Assembly: GCA_958477305.1 (NCBI GenBank)
Contig: CAUEFI010000011.1
Span: 1 to 64,000, forward strand
Direction: 5' to 3'
Origin: HGM12998 sp900756495
Lineage (GTDB): Bacteria; Bacillota; Clostridia; Oscillospirales; Oscillospiraceae
Length of the DNA: 64,000 nt
Shown: positions 18,437-27,312 of the stretch, piece after piece
Numbering within the stretch: position 1 is the first letter of the stretch
Layout: each line of letters starts with the position of its first letter
The notes under the pieces: model-generated
Told to the model about the DNA's origin: nothing
Database searches by the model: none
What the model saw: only the letters and a program-made list of their open reading frames with translations
Made by a program: the position numbers and the translations under genes

Positions 18437-18790
18437 TTAATCCTGCTCCGGTCCAGCCGCTTTCAGAAGTTCGACGACCTTCCCTAAAATATACAGAGCA
18501 GCCTCGCGGTCAAGTGGGCTCAAGTCCTCTACCATACGAACCAGCTCCTCACGTGTGTGATCTCCTCCCCGATCTCCCCGCAGCAGCCGATCCGTAGAGA
18601 CTCCAAGAGACTCTGCCACGCTCAGCAGCTTGCCCATCGTCATGCTCTTTTTCCCGTGCTCAATTTCTGAGAGATACTGAACCGACAGATCGGCAGCCTC
18701 GGCCAGATTCGCCATGCTCATCCCTTTGCGCTTCCGCAGTTGCCGCACCCGTTTCCCTACCTCTACCGGCAGATCTTTACGATAGTCCAT
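18437..18790 (-). CDS. XRE-family helix-turn-helix regulator
   Basis: 117 residues with a Cro/C1-type helix-turn-helix at roughly 13-65: VRQLRKRKGMSMANLAEAAD, LSVQYLSEIEHGKKSMTM and LLSVAESLGVSTDRLL. The remaining 45 residues form a small helical region that may mediate dimerisation. It is immediately upstream of the Spo0A-like gene and in the same direction, so the pair probably forms a regulatory unit. The targets are unknown. Confidence 0.85.
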   Translation of the reverse strand: MDYRKDLPVEVGKRVRQLRKRKGMSMANLAEAADLSVQYLSEIEHGKKSMTMGKLLSVAESLGVSTDRLLRGDRGGDHTREELVRMVEDLSPLDREAALYILGKVVELLKAAGPEQD

Positions 18791-18918
18791 AGTCTTTATA
18801 CCCTCTTTTCTTCTGCTTTAGGTATAAGCTTGCCACAACTATCGCGCCGTTAAAATCAATTATAATAATTATTTTATCTGCTATAGTGTTAATTTAGGCA
18901 TTTAATTGTTGAAAATAG

Positions 18919-18955
18919 AAACCGCAGCTCCGGAAAAGATTCGGAGCTGCGGTTT
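18919..18955 (-). terminator. Terminator after the foldase lipoprotein gene
   Basis: A 14-bp perfect stem (18919-18932 with 18942-18955) around a nine-base loop, followed on the minus strand by a T-rich CTATTTTC stretch, 15 bases beyond the stop codon. Confidence 0.8.
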
Positions 18956-18969
18956 GGCCCGTTTCTGGT

Positions 18970-20235
18970 TTATGCAGCCGGAGATTCCTCCGGCGCAGAT
19001 GCACTGGTGCTCTCGGGTGCCGGGGCCTGACTTTCCGCAGGAGCGGCCGACCCCTCAGGGGCAGGTGTTGCCGTTGCGGCGGCCTCAGCCTCTTTCTCCG
19101 CTTGGCGGGCATCCAGGATCTCATTGAGTTTATCATAGACTGCCTTAGGGTCCAGAGCGTCATATTCGGGAGTTACCTCTACCTCAGCGGCGGCAGTCCA
19201 CTCCTCCAGCTGCTTGCTCAGCGCCCAGTCCGGATAGACGGAACGGGTATCCTCGGTGTCGGCGTCCAGCCGAAGAATAATATGATATCCGTAAAGCGTC
19301 TCCACGGGGTCGCTGACTTCTCCCAGCTCCAATCCAAGGGCAGCCTCCTCAAATTCAGCCACCATCTGCCCGCTCAAGGTCAGATAGCCGTCTGGGTAGT
19401 ATAATTCCCCGGTCTCGGCATTCCGGGTATCATCGCTGCGCTCATTCATAATCTCGTCAAAGCGGGCCTCCACCTGGTCGGCGGGAAGTGCCCGCAACTC
19501 TGAAACATACCCCTGGGCCTCAGTCAAAACGGCGGCCTTTTCCTCATCGGTATAATCTGTATATGTTCCATCCTCGTTGGCATGCCGGGTGGACAGGAGG
19601 ATGTGTTTGACGTTGTAGTAGCCCACCTCGTCCAAAAACGCCTCCATCTTCGCATCGTCCGGAGCAAGCTCATCCCCCATGCTGTCCATCAGATCAGCGA
19701 CCAGATACGCCACGCCGTTCAGACGGCGAAACCCCTCCTCAGAAATACACTGACTGTCCAGATACTCCTGAAAAGAGCTTCCATACATGTTCAACTGCGC
19801 CTCGGCCTCTGCCTGATCGGCATCCATTTCGGCATAGTCCTCTTCCGTTACTGACAGGCCGGCCTCGTCAGCCTTGTTTTGGATGACTGCATAGAGCTTG
19901 CTGGTCTCCAGTGCGTCATTTTTCAGATATTCCTTGCTGGGAGTTCCCTCAATTTGGCCGTCCCAGGACTCATCCGTGAGCAGGTAGTAATTATATTGCT
20001 GCTGTTCAGTTATGGCCTGCATCAGCCAAAATAGATATTCCTCCACAGGCACCTCCCGGCCATCTACCGTAAATAGTGTGGTATTTCGGGTAAGACCGGT
20101 TACCTGATAGGCCATATCGGATGGATCTATGGTAGCGGTGGTTTCAGGGACGCTGCTCTGACCACAGCCTGTCAAAGCGGCGGCGGCGATAGCCCCTGAA
20201 AGAGACAGGCCAATGACACGTTTCAGCATTTTCAT
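18970..20235 (-). CDS. PrsA/SurA-like peptidylprolyl isomerase lipoprotein
   Basis: 421 residues: signal peptide with lipobox ALTGC, a SurA-N-like helical chaperone region, and a parvulin-type (PpiC) domain around residues 200-320 (VKHILLSTRHANEDGTYTDY, LELGEVSDPVETLYGYHIIL). The last 40 residues are a low-complexity Ala/Pro/Glu/Ser tail, probably a wall-spanning spacer. Such foldases help secreted proteins fold outside the membrane. It directly follows mfd in the same direction, as in many Firmicutes. Confidence 0.87.
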   Translation of the reverse strand: MKMLKRVIGLSLSGAIAAAALTGCGQSSVPETTATIDPSDMAYQVTGLTRNTTLFTVDGREVPVEEYLFWLMQAITEQQQYNYYLLTDESWDGQIEGTPSKEYLKNDALETSKLYAVIQNKADEAGLSVTEEDYAEMDADQAEAEAQLNMYGSSFQEYLDSQCISEEGFRRLNGVAYLVADLMDSMGDELAPDDAKMEAFLDEVGYYNVKHILLSTRHANEDGTYTDYTDEEKAAVLTEAQGYVSELRALPADQVEARFDEIMNERSDDTRNAETGELYYPDGYLTLSGQMVAEFEEAALGLELGEVSDPVETLYGYHIILRLDADTEDTRSVYPDWALSKQLEEWTAAAEVEVTPEYDALDPKAVYDKLNEILDARQAEKEAEAAATATPAPEGSAAPAESQAPAPESTSASAPEESPAA

Positions 20236-20380
20236 TCTATCCGTTTCCTCCTTAAAAAACGCTTGCGCTGGCCTTTACTATACCACGCCGGCCCGGCGAG
20301 TACAATGAAAAAGCCGTCAGTTTTACTGATTATTCATAAAAACCGGTTTTGGCCGCCTGATCAGCGTGAACCCTCCCAGT

Positions 20381-23300
20381 CTATACGCCTTCCTGTCCCG
20401 CGGTATTTGCATAGTCCTCCACCAGTTTCCTCCCAAACTTAAGCGCATCCTCTCCTTTTTTCAGGCGAAGCGCCAGATAGGGTTTTTCCCCGGCGGAGAA
20501 GAGCAGCCTGCCTCTGTACTTGGCCTGGGCACACAGGGCGGAAACCCGCTGCAGCTCAAAGGAATCCAGCATAAAATTGAGGTTGGTTCCCTTCTGATCA
20601 ATTTCAGAGATGCCGTTTTTCGCTGCATCGGCCCGAAGAAGCGCCACAGCGATGAGGTTATTGACCGTTCTGGGAGGATCCCCGTAGCGGTCAATGAGCT
20701 CGTCAGTCAGGTCGTCGGCCTCCTCTTCACTGCGGATGGCGGCAATGCGGCGGTAGAGGTCCATTCGCTGCTCGGGAGCCGGAACATAGCGGTCCGGGAT
20801 AGAGGCGGCCACATTAAGGTCGGCGGCGCATTCGGCTTTCCGCTCCGCCTTCTCCCCCCGTTCCTCCAGGACGGCCTCCTCCAGCAGCTTGAGATACATG
20901 TCATAGCCAACACTGAGCATAAAACCACTCTGCTCAGGCCCCAGAATATTGCCCGCGCCTCGAATCTCCAGGTCCCGCATAGCAATCTTGAATCCTGAGT
21001 TGAACTCGGCGAACTCCCGGATGGCTGAGAGCCGCTTGGTAGCTATCTCCGAGAGGATTTTTCCCCGCCGGTAAGTGAGATAGGCGTAGGCTCTCCGGTT
21101 AGAGCGGCCCACCCGCCCCCGGATCTGGTGGAGCTGGGCCAGTCCCATCTTATCCGCGTCCTCAATGATGAGCGTATTGACATTGGCGATGTCAATGCCG
21201 GTCTCGATGATGGTGGTACACACCAGCACCTGAACCTCTCCCTCGCTCATGCGGGTCATCACGTCATTGAGCTCCTCCTGGGACATCTTCCCATGGGCCA
21301 CCGCCACCTCGGCCTCCTCCCCCAGCATCTCCTTGATACGCCCGGCGGCACGGGTGATGGTCTCCACCCGGTTATGGAGGTAATAGACCTGTCCGCCCCG
21401 CTCCAGCTCCCGGCGCATAGCGTCGGCCAGAACCCCCCAGTCGTGTTCCAGTACATAGGTCTGAACCGGCTGGCGGTCGGAGGGGGGCTCCTCCAGCGTG
21501 GACATATCCCGGATGCCCGAGAGGGCCATGTTCAATGTCCGGGGGATAGGAGTTGCCGACAGGGTGAGTACATCCACCTGCTTGGAGAGCTCCTTGAGCT
21601 TCTCTTTGTGGGCTACACCGAAGCGCTGCTCCTCATCCACTACCAACAGTCCCAGGTCCCTCCACTCCACGTCCTTTTGGAACAGGCGGTGGGTCCCCAC
21701 CAACACGTCGATGGAGCCTTCCCGCACCCGCCGCAAAGTCTCCTTCATCTGGGCGGGCGTCCGAAAGCGTGAAACCACGTCGATCTCCACCGGGTACTTG
21801 GCAAAACGCGCCTTTGCAGTGAGAAAGTGCTGCCGTGCCAGGACGGTGGTGGGCACCAGAATAGCGGCCTGCTTGCCATCCAGCACGCATTTCATAATGG
21901 CTCGGAAGGCCACCTCTGTCTTGCCGTAGCCCACGTCGCCGCAGAGAAGCCGGTCCATTGGCCGGGGCTGCTCCATGTCCCGCTTGATCTCCTCAATGCA
22001 GCGGAGCTGGTCCTCAGTCTCTGCATACTCAAACTGGTCCTCAAACTCCTTCATCCAGGGTGAGTCGGGGGAGAATGCAAAGCCGGGTTGACGCTGCCGT
22101 TGGGCGTAGAGCTGTATAAGCCCCTTGGCCAGATCCTGCACCGCTTTTTTGGCCCGGGTCTTGGCCTTTTCCCAGTCAGTGCCCCCCAGACGGCTGAGCT
22201 TTTTGGTCTCGGCGGCATCCTCTCCTCCTCCAATATATTTGCTCACCAAATCCAGCTGGGTAGCGGGAACGTAAAGTACGTCGGCCCCGGCGTAGGCGAT
22301 CTTGACATAGTCCTTTTCCACGCCGTCCACCGTCATCTGAGTCATCTCTACAAACCGGCCGATACCATGGTGCTCGTGGACCACCAGATCTCCAGGGGAG
22401 AGGTCTGCGTAGGAGCCCAGCTTTTGCCTGTTGGTAGCAGCCTTGGCGCGCTTCTTCTTCCCCGCCGAGAGCCGCCCCTCCGTGAGGACGGCGCACTTGA
22501 CCGCGGGGTACTCCATTCCGGAGGAAAGGCCCCCCACGGCGATGACCGCCCGGCCCGGCCCGGGCAGCTCGTGGAGCTGAAAGTCCACAGCGGTTCTGAG
22601 GTTCTGTTCCCGCAGCAGGGTCTGGAGGTTCAGCGCCCTCTGCTCACTGGACACCAGCACAACGACGGCGAAGTTCTCCCCCACATAGTGCGCCAGATCG
22701 GATACAGCCGTCTCCAGGCTCGCCCCATAGGAGGGAAGCTGCTTGGCCAAGAGATTGAAGATAGTCCGGGGCGGCCGGGGATAGGAGGAGGACGGAAATG
22801 CGTCCAGATAACAGAGCGGCCAGTCCTCCAAAACGCCGCACAGCTCCTCAAAGGTGCGGGCAAAGACCGTCAGCTCGCCGGCCAGCTCGCCCCGCTCCAT
22901 CAGAGCCTTACTGTCTTCCGTTATCTGCCACAGCCAAGTCCGGGCCCGCTCTGCCGCTCTGCCGCTCTCGGCAACCAGAACCACCGTATCCTCCCCCAGG
23001 TAGTCGGCAGCCGTGGCCAGTTCAGGGTAAATCAGGGCCAGATATCGGTCTATTGCCGGAAAGGATGTCTGGGCGGCGAACCGCTCCCGATCCTCCGCCA
23101 GCGTACGCAGCAGGACCGTTTGATCCCCCCGGCGCTTCTGTGTGCGGGCAATGAGTGCGTCCAGGGCCTCCAGCAATCCACCATACCCGCCGGGAGCAAA
23201 CTGGGGCAACACCTCGGCGGCGGGAAGGATTTCGGCCTCTTTCAGGTTCCCTGTCCTCCGCTGGGTAGCCGGGTCAAAGAGGCCCATGGAGTCTATCTCA

Positions 23301-23893
23301 TCTCCAAAGAACTCGCAGCGCACCGGCCTGTCATGTGCCGGGGAGAAAAAATCCAGGATGCCGCCCCGCAGAGCAAATTGCCCTACCCCCTCCACCTGGT
23401 CGCAGCGGGTGTAGCCAGCGGCGGTCAGCGTCTCGGCCAGCTCGTTCAAGTCGTAATTTTCACCCATTCGCAGTGCCTGGGCCGCCTGGAGCAGCAGGAC
23501 CTTAGGCACCGTCCGCTGAAGGAGGGCTTCCACCGTGGTCACCAGGAGGGGACACTCCCCTGACGCCAGCGCCCGCAGCACCGACAGGCGGCGGTGCTCC
23601 CACTGGCGGGATACCACAGCGGCATTATGAAAGGTAAGCTCCCGGGCAAAAAGGGTACGCACCTCTTCTCCGGTGAAGGCGGCGAGATCCCGGGCCAGCT
23701 GTTCGGCCTCTCCTTCGTCGGCGCACACAAGGGCTACGCTCCGCCCCGTCTCCTCATGCAGGGCTGCGGCAAAATGGGCCCGGTGGACGCCCGACAGCCC
23801 TGTCACCGCCGCCGGACAGCCTCCATTGTCCACCGCGGCAAGCAGACCCTGAAATTCCGGAACTCCCCGAAGTATATCGGTCAGCAGCTTCAT
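20381..23893 (-). CDS. mfd: Transcription-repair coupling factor Mfd
   Basis: 1170 residues, the usual Mfd length. Visible in order: UvrB-like N-terminal module (LRGGILDFFSPAHDRPVRCE), CarD-like RNA polymerase-interaction domain (DLVVHEHHGIGRF), RecG-type translocase with Walker A CGDVGYGKTEVAF and DEEQ box VVDEEQRFGV, TRG motif region, and the C-terminal TRCF domain. Mfd removes RNA polymerase stalled at DNA lesions and recruits UvrA. ATG at 23893 follows AAGGAGGG; the frame is open 45 bases further but not conserved-looking. Located downstream of pth as in Bacillus, but with three genes inserted between. Confidence 0.97.
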   Translation of the reverse strand: MKLLTDILRGVPEFQGLLAAVDNGGCPAAVTGLSGVHRAHFAAALHEETGRSVALVCADEGEAEQLARDLAAFTGEEVRTLFARELTFHNAAVVSRQWEHRRLSVLRALASGECPLLVTTVEALLQRTVPKVLLLQAAQALRMGENYDLNELAETLTAAGYTRCDQVEGVGQFALRGGILDFFSPAHDRPVRCEFFGDEIDSMGLFDPATQRRTGNLKEAEILPAAEVLPQFAPGGYGGLLEALDALIARTQKRRGDQTVLLRTLAEDRERFAAQTSFPAIDRYLALIYPELATAADYLGEDTVVLVAESGRAAERARTWLWQITEDSKALMERGELAGELTVFARTFEELCGVLEDWPLCYLDAFPSSSYPRPPRTIFNLLAKQLPSYGASLETAVSDLAHYVGENFAVVVLVSSEQRALNLQTLLREQNLRTAVDFQLHELPGPGRAVIAVGGLSSGMEYPAVKCAVLTEGRLSAGKKKRAKAATNRQKLGSYADLSPGDLVVHEHHGIGRFVEMTQMTVDGVEKDYVKIAYAGADVLYVPATQLDLVSKYIGGGEDAAETKKLSRLGGTDWEKAKTRAKKAVQDLAKGLIQLYAQRQRQPGFAFSPDSPWMKEFEDQFEYAETEDQLRCIEEIKRDMEQPRPMDRLLCGDVGYGKTEVAFRAIMKCVLDGKQAAILVPTTVLARQHFLTAKARFAKYPVEIDVVSRFRTPAQMKETLRRVREGSIDVLVGTHRLFQKDVEWRDLGLLVVDEEQRFGVAHKEKLKELSKQVDVLTLSATPIPRTLNMALSGIRDMSTLEEPPSDRQPVQTYVLEHDWGVLADAMRRELERGGQVYYLHNRVETITRAAGRIKEMLGEEAEVAVAHGKMSQEELNDVMTRMSEGEVQVLVCTTIIETGIDIANVNTLIIEDADKMGLAQLHQIRGRVGRSNRRAYAYLTYRRGKILSEIATKRLSAIREFAEFNSGFKIAMRDLEIRGAGNILGPEQSGFMLSVGYDMYLKLLEEAVLEERGEKAERKAECAADLNVAASIPDRYVPAPEQRMDLYRRIAAIRSEEEADDLTDELIDRYGDPPRTVNNLIAVALLRADAAKNGISEIDQKGTNLNFMLDSFELQRVSALCAQAKYRGRLLFSAGEKPYLALRLKKGEDALKFGRKLVEDYANTAGQEGV

Positions 23894-24139
23894 AGCCCGC
23901 CCTCCTTTTAGAAAATTTTGGAAGCTATAGACGCGCAAAAATCCCCCTCATGGGCTTTGCCCAGGGGGTATCACCGTTCAGTTTTTTTAGTATAATCCTT
24001 TCTTTACGCCCCGTCAAGGGCACTTTGCCTCCAGACACAGATCGCCCGCGGAGTGATTCATAACCGGTAAAAGAACTTATGGGGCGCAGCCTGGAGTGCA
24101 TTCCCTCACTCTGCCAGCCGGAAAGACAACCGCTCCTCC

Positions 24140-24361
24140 TCAGCATCTCCGGCAGAGAGCCAAAATCCCCTCCACCGTCCGAAAGGCGTCCCGCGGCGTT
24201 TGAGTAGGTTGGATCTCAATACCGAGATCCTCCAACCCCTCCAACAGCTCAATAAGCCCAAGAGAATCCAGCAGCTCCCGCTCCAGCAGGTCCACTCCTG
24301 GCTCCAGCGCCTCTCTCGTCCCGCAGGCTGCGGCTATCAGTTCCTTAATCTCTTCCTCCAT
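24140..24361 (-). CDS. DltC-like D-alanyl carrier protein
   Basis: 73 residues with the carrier-protein phosphopantetheine site LLDSLGLIELL and the DltC-type IEIQPTQTPRDAF ending. It would carry an activated amino acid (D-alanine in canonical dlt systems) as a thioester made by the adjacent adenylating enzyme. The start ATG at 24361 overlaps the end of the dltA-like gene, so the two are coupled. No dltB or dltD is nearby, so the acceptor is uncertain. Confidence 0.8.
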   Translation of the reverse strand: MEEEIKELIAAACGTREALEPGVDLLERELLDSLGLIELLEGLEDLGIEIQPTQTPRDAFRTVEGILALCRRC

Positions 24362-25697
24362 ACAGCATCTCCTCCAGCGCCCTCCGGTCGCACTTTCCAC
24401 GGTCGTTCAGCGGGATCTGCTGCAGGAACCTCCACTCCCCCGGCACCATATAGGCTGGCAGCCGCTTCTGCAGCGCAGCGGCCAGTTCCTCCCGGCCACA
24501 GTCTCCCTCTATAAAGGCGGTCAGGCCCCGGACTTGGCCGGAGCTGTCCCGCCGGGGCAGCACCGCCGCCCGCCCTACGCCCTCCAAGCTCTCCAGAGCC
24601 GCCTCAATCTCCGCAGGCTCTATGCGATAGCCCTTAAATTTAATCTGAAAATCCTTCCGTCCGTCCCAATAGAGCCGTCCGTGTCTTACATGCCCCAAAT
24701 CACCAGTATGATAGGTTTCGCCATAGGCTGGAGCCACGCTTTCTCCTCGGATTACAATCTCTCCCTTTTCCAGGGAAATATTTGCTGCCGCACCCGGCAG
24801 CACACCCACGGGCAGCACACCGGTGCACTGATCCCGTGTGATCTCTGCGGCGCATACTGCGCAGGTACATTCGGTAGGACCATAGGCGTTAAAAAGCCGT
24901 ATACCCGGGAAGCGCTCCAACAGCCTCCCGGCAGTCCGGTGGGGCAGAACCTCTCCACAGGAGAAGACCGCCTTCAATTCCGGCAGCAGCGCTGGTGTGA
25001 ATGCCGAATCCAGCAGGCACAGCCGCAGCAGAGACGGGGTACATACCAGCAGATTTGCTCCCCACAGGCCCAACTGCCGAAACAGGGCGGCCGGTTCAGA
25101 CAGCTCCTCCTTCCTCAGGGCCAAGTGGGTTCCTCCGCAGGTGAGGGCCAGATACAGGTCCGCCACCGACAGGTCAAAGGTGTAAGCCGCCTGGCCCGCA
25201 ACTACCCCGGCTGCTGCCCCGGCCACACCCGGCAGTGTCCGGGCCCAGCAGAGAAAATGGTCTAGATTGCTTACGCTGACCGCCACCTGCTTGGGGCCCC
25301 CGGTGCTCCCCGATGTGAACAGGAGGTAGGCGGTGCGGTCTGTGTCTTCCGCCATCTCACACCGCTCCCCGGAGAAAAACCCCCGCTCTGCCTGTAGCCG
25401 TTCCAGCGGCTCCGCGCCGGTCCGTACCAAAAGCTCCGCCCGCCTGCCCGCCGGCAGAGAGGGCGGGCAGGGCAGATAGGGTCTCCCGGCGATCAGGCAG
25501 GCCAGGAAGGCGGCAGGCACCCAGGGTTCCCGTTCCCCCATGACTGCTACAGGTCCCGTTCCAGACCTGCGCAGTCCGGCAGCCAGTGCCTGGGCCATGG
25601 GCCAAAGCTGCGCCCAGGAGATCGTCTCCGCCCCTGACGCCAGTGCCGTCCGGTCTCCCAGCAGCTCCGAATGCCTTTGGATTTCGCTTAAAAACAT
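24345..25697 (-). CDS. DltA-like D-alanine:carrier protein ligase
   Basis: 450 residues of the AMP-forming adenylation family with core motifs in order: LLFTSGSTGGPK, NAYGPTECTC, YHTGDLG, GRKDFQIKFKGYRIEPAEIE and the C-terminal catalytic Lys in NDRGKCDR. The TFDLSVADLYLALTCGGT segment is DltA-like, pointing to D-alanine activation for teichoic acid modification. ATG at 25697 with GAGG upstream is preferred over a TTG at 25721. It overlaps the dltC-like carrier gene. The missing dltB/dltD leave open an orphan NRPS-like role. Confidence 0.8.
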   Translation of the reverse strand: MFLSEIQRHSELLGDRTALASGAETISWAQLWPMAQALAAGLRRSGTGPVAVMGEREPWVPAAFLACLIAGRPYLPCPPSLPAGRRAELLVRTGAEPLERLQAERGFFSGERCEMAEDTDRTAYLLFTSGSTGGPKQVAVSVSNLDHFLCWARTLPGVAGAAAGVVAGQAAYTFDLSVADLYLALTCGGTHLALRKEELSEPAALFRQLGLWGANLLVCTPSLLRLCLLDSAFTPALLPELKAVFSCGEVLPHRTAGRLLERFPGIRLFNAYGPTECTCAVCAAEITRDQCTGVLPVGVLPGAAANISLEKGEIVIRGESVAPAYGETYHTGDLGHVRHGRLYWDGRKDFQIKFKGYRIEPAEIEAALESLEGVGRAAVLPRRDSSGQVRGLTAFIEGDCGREELAAALQKRLPAYMVPGEWRFLQQIPLNDRGKCDRRALEEMLYGGRD

Positions 25698-25707
25698 CGC
25701 ACTCGCC

Positions 25708-26538
25708 TCAACTGACCGCAATCTCTTCCGGCGGAATAAGCGCCGGATCGTACAGCACCTTGGAGTGGTTGTCCAGGATCAATTCCCGACCTACCTGCTC
25801 GCCGGTCTCTCTCTCAAAAGATTCCCGGTACACTTGACTCATCCGGTACCAGTTCTCTCCCTCCTTCACAAAACGATGCCCCTCTTCCGACAGCCGGTAA
25901 CGGCAGGGAAACGGCCGTTCCGCCCGCAACTCCCCACACAGGTCGCCCTCCTCCAACCACACCCGGATCTGTACCCGCTGTCCTGTCCCGTTATAGAACC
26001 GATAATCTACATGGGGACAAAAGACTGAGGTACCGGTGCCGAAGGGAACCCGCCGCCGATCGTCAGGAAAGATAGCGTCGGTGTGATGGTGGAGCTCCGT
26101 CACTTCCAGCGGACTGTGGAGCACCAGATAATGGATAAGGTTGGCCAGCTGGCAGAGTCCGCCCCCTACTGCCGTCCCTGCCTTCCCACTGGCGATGGCC
26201 AGACCGGGCAAATATCCCCGTTTAGCGGTAGGCTGGCCCACCAGAGCCCAGAAGGAAAACGTCTCTCCCGGCTCCACCACTACCCCGTCAATCCGGCCGG
26301 CGGCCAGGGCGAGATTGACCTGCTTATTCTTCTGGAGCGCCATGTCCACCCCCGTGAGACGGCGGAGCACCAGAGAGCGGTGCCCCTTGGCCAGGGCGGG
26401 CAGGGATGCCGCTGTGCGGCGGCGGGCGAGGCACAGCCCGGCGCGCCGATCCCGGAGTGTCTTGCGCAGCCTCTCCTTCCAGAGAGAAAGCCGATAGCAC
26501 ACCGGCCCGTATTCACAAAAGAGTTTGCGCCGGGCCAT
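25708..26538 (-). CDS. VanW-family protein
   Basis: 276 residues with the VanW core: ETFSFWALVGQPTAKRGYLP, then GTAVGGGLCQLANLIHYLVL and HHHTDAIFPDDRRRVPFGTG. VanW was named from vancomycin-resistance clusters but is widespread in Firmicutes; its biochemical role is not established and a cell-envelope role is likely. No signal peptide is evident, and the N-terminus is basic and Cys-containing. Start ATG 26538 follows GGAGGTGA. It sits between pth and the dltA-like gene, ten bases before the latter. Confidence 0.82.
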   Translation of the reverse strand: MARRKLFCEYGPVCYRLSLWKERLRKTLRDRRAGLCLARRRTAASLPALAKGHRSLVLRRLTGVDMALQKNKQVNLALAAGRIDGVVVEPGETFSFWALVGQPTAKRGYLPGLAIASGKAGTAVGGGLCQLANLIHYLVLHSPLEVTELHHHTDAIFPDDRRRVPFGTGTSVFCPHVDYRFYNGTGQRVQIRVWLEEGDLCGELRAERPFPCRYRLSEEGHRFVKEGENWYRMSQVYRESFERETGEQVGRELILDNHSKVLYDPALIPPEEIAVS

Positions 26539-26640
26539 CCGAATCACCTCCACATGAACCGCCCACTGTATGAAACCGACGGGCACGCCAAGAATTCGGT
26601 ATCACATAAAAGCGCCTGCATCCCCCTATGGGGTGTATCC

Positions 26641-27234
26641 TCAATTAAACTTGTTCATTGCCTGGTCGGCTCCATCCCGCAATAGGCATTCCACCGCGTC
26701 GGCAGCCCGTTTCATGGCCTCCTCTATCATCTGCCTGTCCGCTCCGGCAAATTTGGAGAGCACCCAGTCAGCCATGTCGTAGTCCGGGTGCGGCTTTTCT
26801 CCCACACCGATCTTTAGCCGGGGAAACCGGTCGCTTCCCAGCTGGGCAATGATGCTTTTAAGCCCGTTGTGTCCGCCGGCAGACCCTCCCTTGCGGATGC
26901 GCAGCTTACCCACCGGCAGCGATACATCATCAGAGATCACCAGCACCCGCTCGGGAGGAATCTTGTAAAATTCAGCGGCCTGACGCACCGCCTCGCCGGA
27001 GAGGTTCATATAGGTTACCGGCTTCATAAGCAAAACCCTTTTGCCTCCCACCTCGGCCGTGTTGGTGAGCGCTTTATACTTCAGCCGCTGGACTGGAACA
27101 TGCAGCCGCTCGGCCAACTCATCCACCACCATAAAGCCCGCATTGTGGCGGGTATTCTCATACTTGTCCCCGGGGTTACCCAGACCTACCACCAGCCACT
27201 CGGTACCCCCCGTCCTATTTTTACCAAACAACAT
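26641..27234 (-). CDS. pth: Peptidyl-tRNA hydrolase
   Basis: 197 residues with the Pth signatures GLGNPGDKYENTRHNAGF (containing the catalytic His and neighbouring Asn) and ISDDVSLPVGKLRIRKGGSA followed by GGHNGLKS. It recycles tRNA from peptidyl-tRNAs released by stalled ribosomes. ATG at 27234 is preceded by AAGGA; an upstream in-frame start at 27264 lacks conserved residues. Part of the glmU-prs-pth-mfd housekeeping string. Confidence 0.96.
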   Translation of the reverse strand: MLFGKNRTGGTEWLVVGLGNPGDKYENTRHNAGFMVVDELAERLHVPVQRLKYKALTNTAEVGGKRVLLMKPVTYMNLSGEAVRQAAEFYKIPPERVLVISDDVSLPVGKLRIRKGGSAGGHNGLKSIIAQLGSDRFPRLKIGVGEKPHPDYDMADWVLSKFAGADRQMIEEAMKRAADAVECLLRDGADQAMNKFN

Positions 27235-27312
27235 ATTGTCCTTGCTCCCCTGAACATACAGCAAGAGGCGGAGCTGTGCTCCGCCCCTGATGTCACATGT
27301 ATCCGACTGTGC

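Noticed and set aside
17723..18790. Prophage remnant suggested by the XRE regulator
   Set aside because: No integrase, structural or lysis gene nearby; the partner gene is Spo0A-like and composition matches the flanks.
22088..23563. A 491-codon plus-strand frame
   Set aside because: Antisense to mfd, which has clear domains across this stretch; the frame has no recognisable motifs or ribosome site.
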